A program made the position numbers and the translations under genes. A DNA stretch of 64,000 nucleotides from Acetobacter okinawensis JCM 25146 (GTDB taxonomy: Bacteria; Pseudomonadota; Alphaproteobacteria; Acetobacterales; Acetobacteraceae): contig NZ_BAJU01000001.1 in the NCBI RefSeq assembly GCF_000613865.1, positions 229,530 through 293,529 of the forward strand, written 5' to 3'. This document shows, one piece after another, positions 62,821 through 64,000 of the stretch. Every line of letters starts with the position of its first letter. Position 1 is the first letter of the stretch. The notes under the pieces are model-generated. The model did not search any database and was not told the origin of the DNA. It was given only the letters and a program-made list of their open reading frames with translations.

Positions 62821-63051
62821 ATGCCGGACAACATCACTTCGCTGTCTTTTGAGGAAGCGCTCGCCGAACTGGAAAAGATCGTGCGCGGCTTGGAAGGCGG
62901 CCAGATGAAGCTGGAAGATGCCATTAAGGCATATGAGCGCGGCGCGGCCCTGCGGCAGCATTGCGAGGCCAAGCTGAATGAGGCTGAAGCGCGCGTGCAG
63001 GCTATCGTTCAACGGTCCGACGGGTCGTTGGACATGAAACCGATGGACTGA
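62821..63051 (+). CDS. xseB: Exodeoxyribonuclease VII small subunit
   Basis: A 76-residue helical protein. The core matches XseB: LSFEEALAELEKIVRGLEGG, LEDAIKAYERG and LRQHCEAKLNEAEARVQ. It joins XseA to form the nuclease that degrades single-stranded DNA. The start MPDNITSLSF at 62821 fits the family; ATGs at 62749 and 62797 would add unconserved residues. Its stop is one base before the ispA ATG. Confidence 0.93.
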   Translation: MPDNITSLSFEEALAELEKIVRGLEGGQMKLEDAIKAYERGAALRQHCEAKLNEAEARVQAIVQRSDGSLDMKPMD

Positions 63052-63052
63052 G

Positions 63053-63988
63053 ATGTCGATGACAGAGCCGACACAAACTACGATCATCCGCGCAACTGAT
63101 GCTGCGCTCCTCAAGCAGGACATGGGCGCGCGCGCGAGCGTGATTGAAAGCGCGATTGATGCTCTGCTTCCCCCTACAAAGGGAGGGGATGCAAGGCTTA
63201 TGGACGCCATGCGTTATGCCACTCTGGGGGGAGGCAAGCGCCTGCGTGGCTATCTGGCTGTTACAACAGCCAGTCTGTTTGGTGTGCCAGACAGCCAGTC
63301 CGCTCGGGTGGCTGCATCGGTGGAAATGCTGCATGCCTATTCCTTGGTGCATGATGACCTGCCCGCCATGGACGATGATGACATGCGTCGTGGCCAGCCT
63401 TCCACACATCGCAAATTTGACGAGGCAACCGCCATTCTGGCCGGAGATGCCCTGCAAACCAAAGCATTTGAAATTCTGGCCGATACCCGCACGCACGCCA
63501 GTGCGGAAGTGCGCATTGATCTGATCCAGTGCTTTGCAGAAGCGTCGGGTGCTGCTGGTATGGTCGGTGGTCAGATGATTGATATGGAGGGGGAAGGTCG
63601 CGCCCTCCCTCTTGATGAAGTTCGCCACCTGCATGCCCTTAAAACCGGCTGCCTGATCCGCTATTCGGCGGAAGCCGGGGCCATTCTTGGTCAGGCAACG
63701 CCTGATCTGCGTAAGCGGCTGAGAGCGTTTGGTGCCAATATTGGTGCCGCATTCCAGATCGCGGATGACGTGCTGGATGCAACAGCTACAGCGGAAGAGC
63801 TGGGCAAAACTGCAGGTAAGGATGAGGCGTCAGGCAAATCCACCTTTGTGGCTCTTCTTGGTATCGATGGTGCGCGGGCTGAGGCAGCCCGCGTAACGGA
63901 AGCTGCAATTGCCGAACTGGCACCGTTTGGGGCGCAGGCCGACCGGCTGCGCGATCTCGCCTACTACGTGATCGAACGGAGAAACTGA
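63053..63988 (+). CDS. ispA: Farnesyl diphosphate synthase (geranyltranstransferase)
   Basis: A 311-residue all-helical prenyltransferase. The first Asp-rich motif is VHDDLPAMDDDDMRRG, and the second is QIADDVLDATATAEE. GGKRLRGYLA precedes them. It joins IPP to DMAPP and GPP for FPP, the precursor of hopanoids, ubiquinone side chain and undecaprenyl phosphate. The first codons contain two ATGs, at 63053 and 63059. It is one base from xseB, in the usual xseB-ispA-dxs order. Confidence 0.96.
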   Translation: MSMTEPTQTTIIRATDAALLKQDMGARASVIESAIDALLPPTKGGDARLMDAMRYATLGGGKRLRGYLAVTTASLFGVPDSQSARVAASVEMLHAYSLVHDDLPAMDDDDMRRGQPSTHRKFDEATAILAGDALQTKAFEILADTRTHASAEVRIDLIQCFAEASGAAGMVGGQMIDMEGEGRALPLDEVRHLHALKTGCLIRYSAEAGAILGQATPDLRKRLRAFGANIGAAFQIADDVLDATATAEELGKTAGKDEASGKSTFVALLGIDGARAEAARVTEAAIAELAPFGAQADRLRDLAYYVIERRN

Positions 63989-63992
63989 GATC

Positions 63993-64000
63993 ATGGCCGA
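63993..64000 (+). CDS. Start of the next gene, probably 1-deoxyxylulose-5-phosphate synthase
   Basis: An ATG GCC starts four bases after the ispA stop and runs off the window. In many alphaproteobacteria dxs follows ispA, and many Dxs proteins begin MA, but the sequence itself shows only two codons, so no gene symbol is given. Confidence 0.35.

Overview
The window looks like chromosomal DNA of an acetic acid bacterium (Acetobacteraceae, most likely Acetobacter). This is inferred, not proven. The grounds are the dnaN/dnaA/rpsT/mutM/ubiE block, the alphaproteobacterial tolC-popZ-valS order, and the acetoin dehydrogenase, pta-ackA, frmRA and heme-PAS phosphodiesterase genes. It is dense in genes, of medium-high GC, and has no ribosomal RNA operon, prophage or CRISPR array.

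Layout. 1-3.2 kb: the start of dnaN, then dnaA, rpsT and mutM (all minus). 3.2-8.9 kb: a plus-strand run ubiE-coaBC-dut followed by a fused ABC permease and its ATPase. 8.9-15.2 kb (minus): msrA, valS, popZ, tolC, pcm. 15.4-16.9 kb: tRNA-Cys, then a small accessory islet with a decayed IS5-type transposase and a poly-serine ORF built on a 14-copy hexanucleotide repeat. 16.9-20 kb: a deformylase-like protein that lacks two metal ligands, mntH and a beta-barrel porin. 20.2-27.9 kb: the acetoin dehydrogenase operon acoA-acoB-acoC, a divergent AcoR-like regulator, pta-ackA, and an L,D-transpeptidase with a Pro-Ala repeat. 28.5-34.3 kb: two similar PepSY membrane-protein operons, each with a Fur-box-like site upstream, flank the formaldehyde detoxification pair frmR-frmA with a clear FrmR-type operator. 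34.5-43.1 kb: FMN reductase, pirin and a LysR regulator, then a cation/proton antiporter, an MFS exporter, an exported amidohydrolase and a royal-jelly/yellow-family protein. 43.1-52.1 kb: a complete respiratory formate dehydrogenase module (fdoGHI, fdhE, fdhD) with its molybdenum cofactor genes (moeA, mobA, mobB). 52.5-55.6 kb: aspartate 4-decarboxylase and a second porin. 55.7-59.5 kb: a globin-coupled chemoreceptor and a heme-PAS/GGDEF/EAL c-di-GMP phosphodiesterase. 60-64 kb: a small ORF, tRNA-Gln, then ppx-rlmE, a TusA-like gene, and xseB-ispA and the first bases of the next gene, probably dxs.

A recurrent oddity is that nine otherwise well-conserved genes (tolC, acoC, acoA, a PepSY gene, the antiporter, moeA, fdhE, fdoG, ppx) are each split by one single-base indel, mostly in a run of two or three identical bases. 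Restoring one base gives a family-length protein every time. This points to sequence error more than to nine independent pseudogenes, so each is annotated as one gene with a frameshift.

Functionally, the window joins housekeeping genes to oxidative carbon overflow metabolism: acetoin to acetyl-CoA, acetyl-CoA to acetate, and formaldehyde via S-formylglutathione to formate, with formate then oxidised by a membrane respiratory enzyme. It also carries oxygen-sensing signalling proteins.
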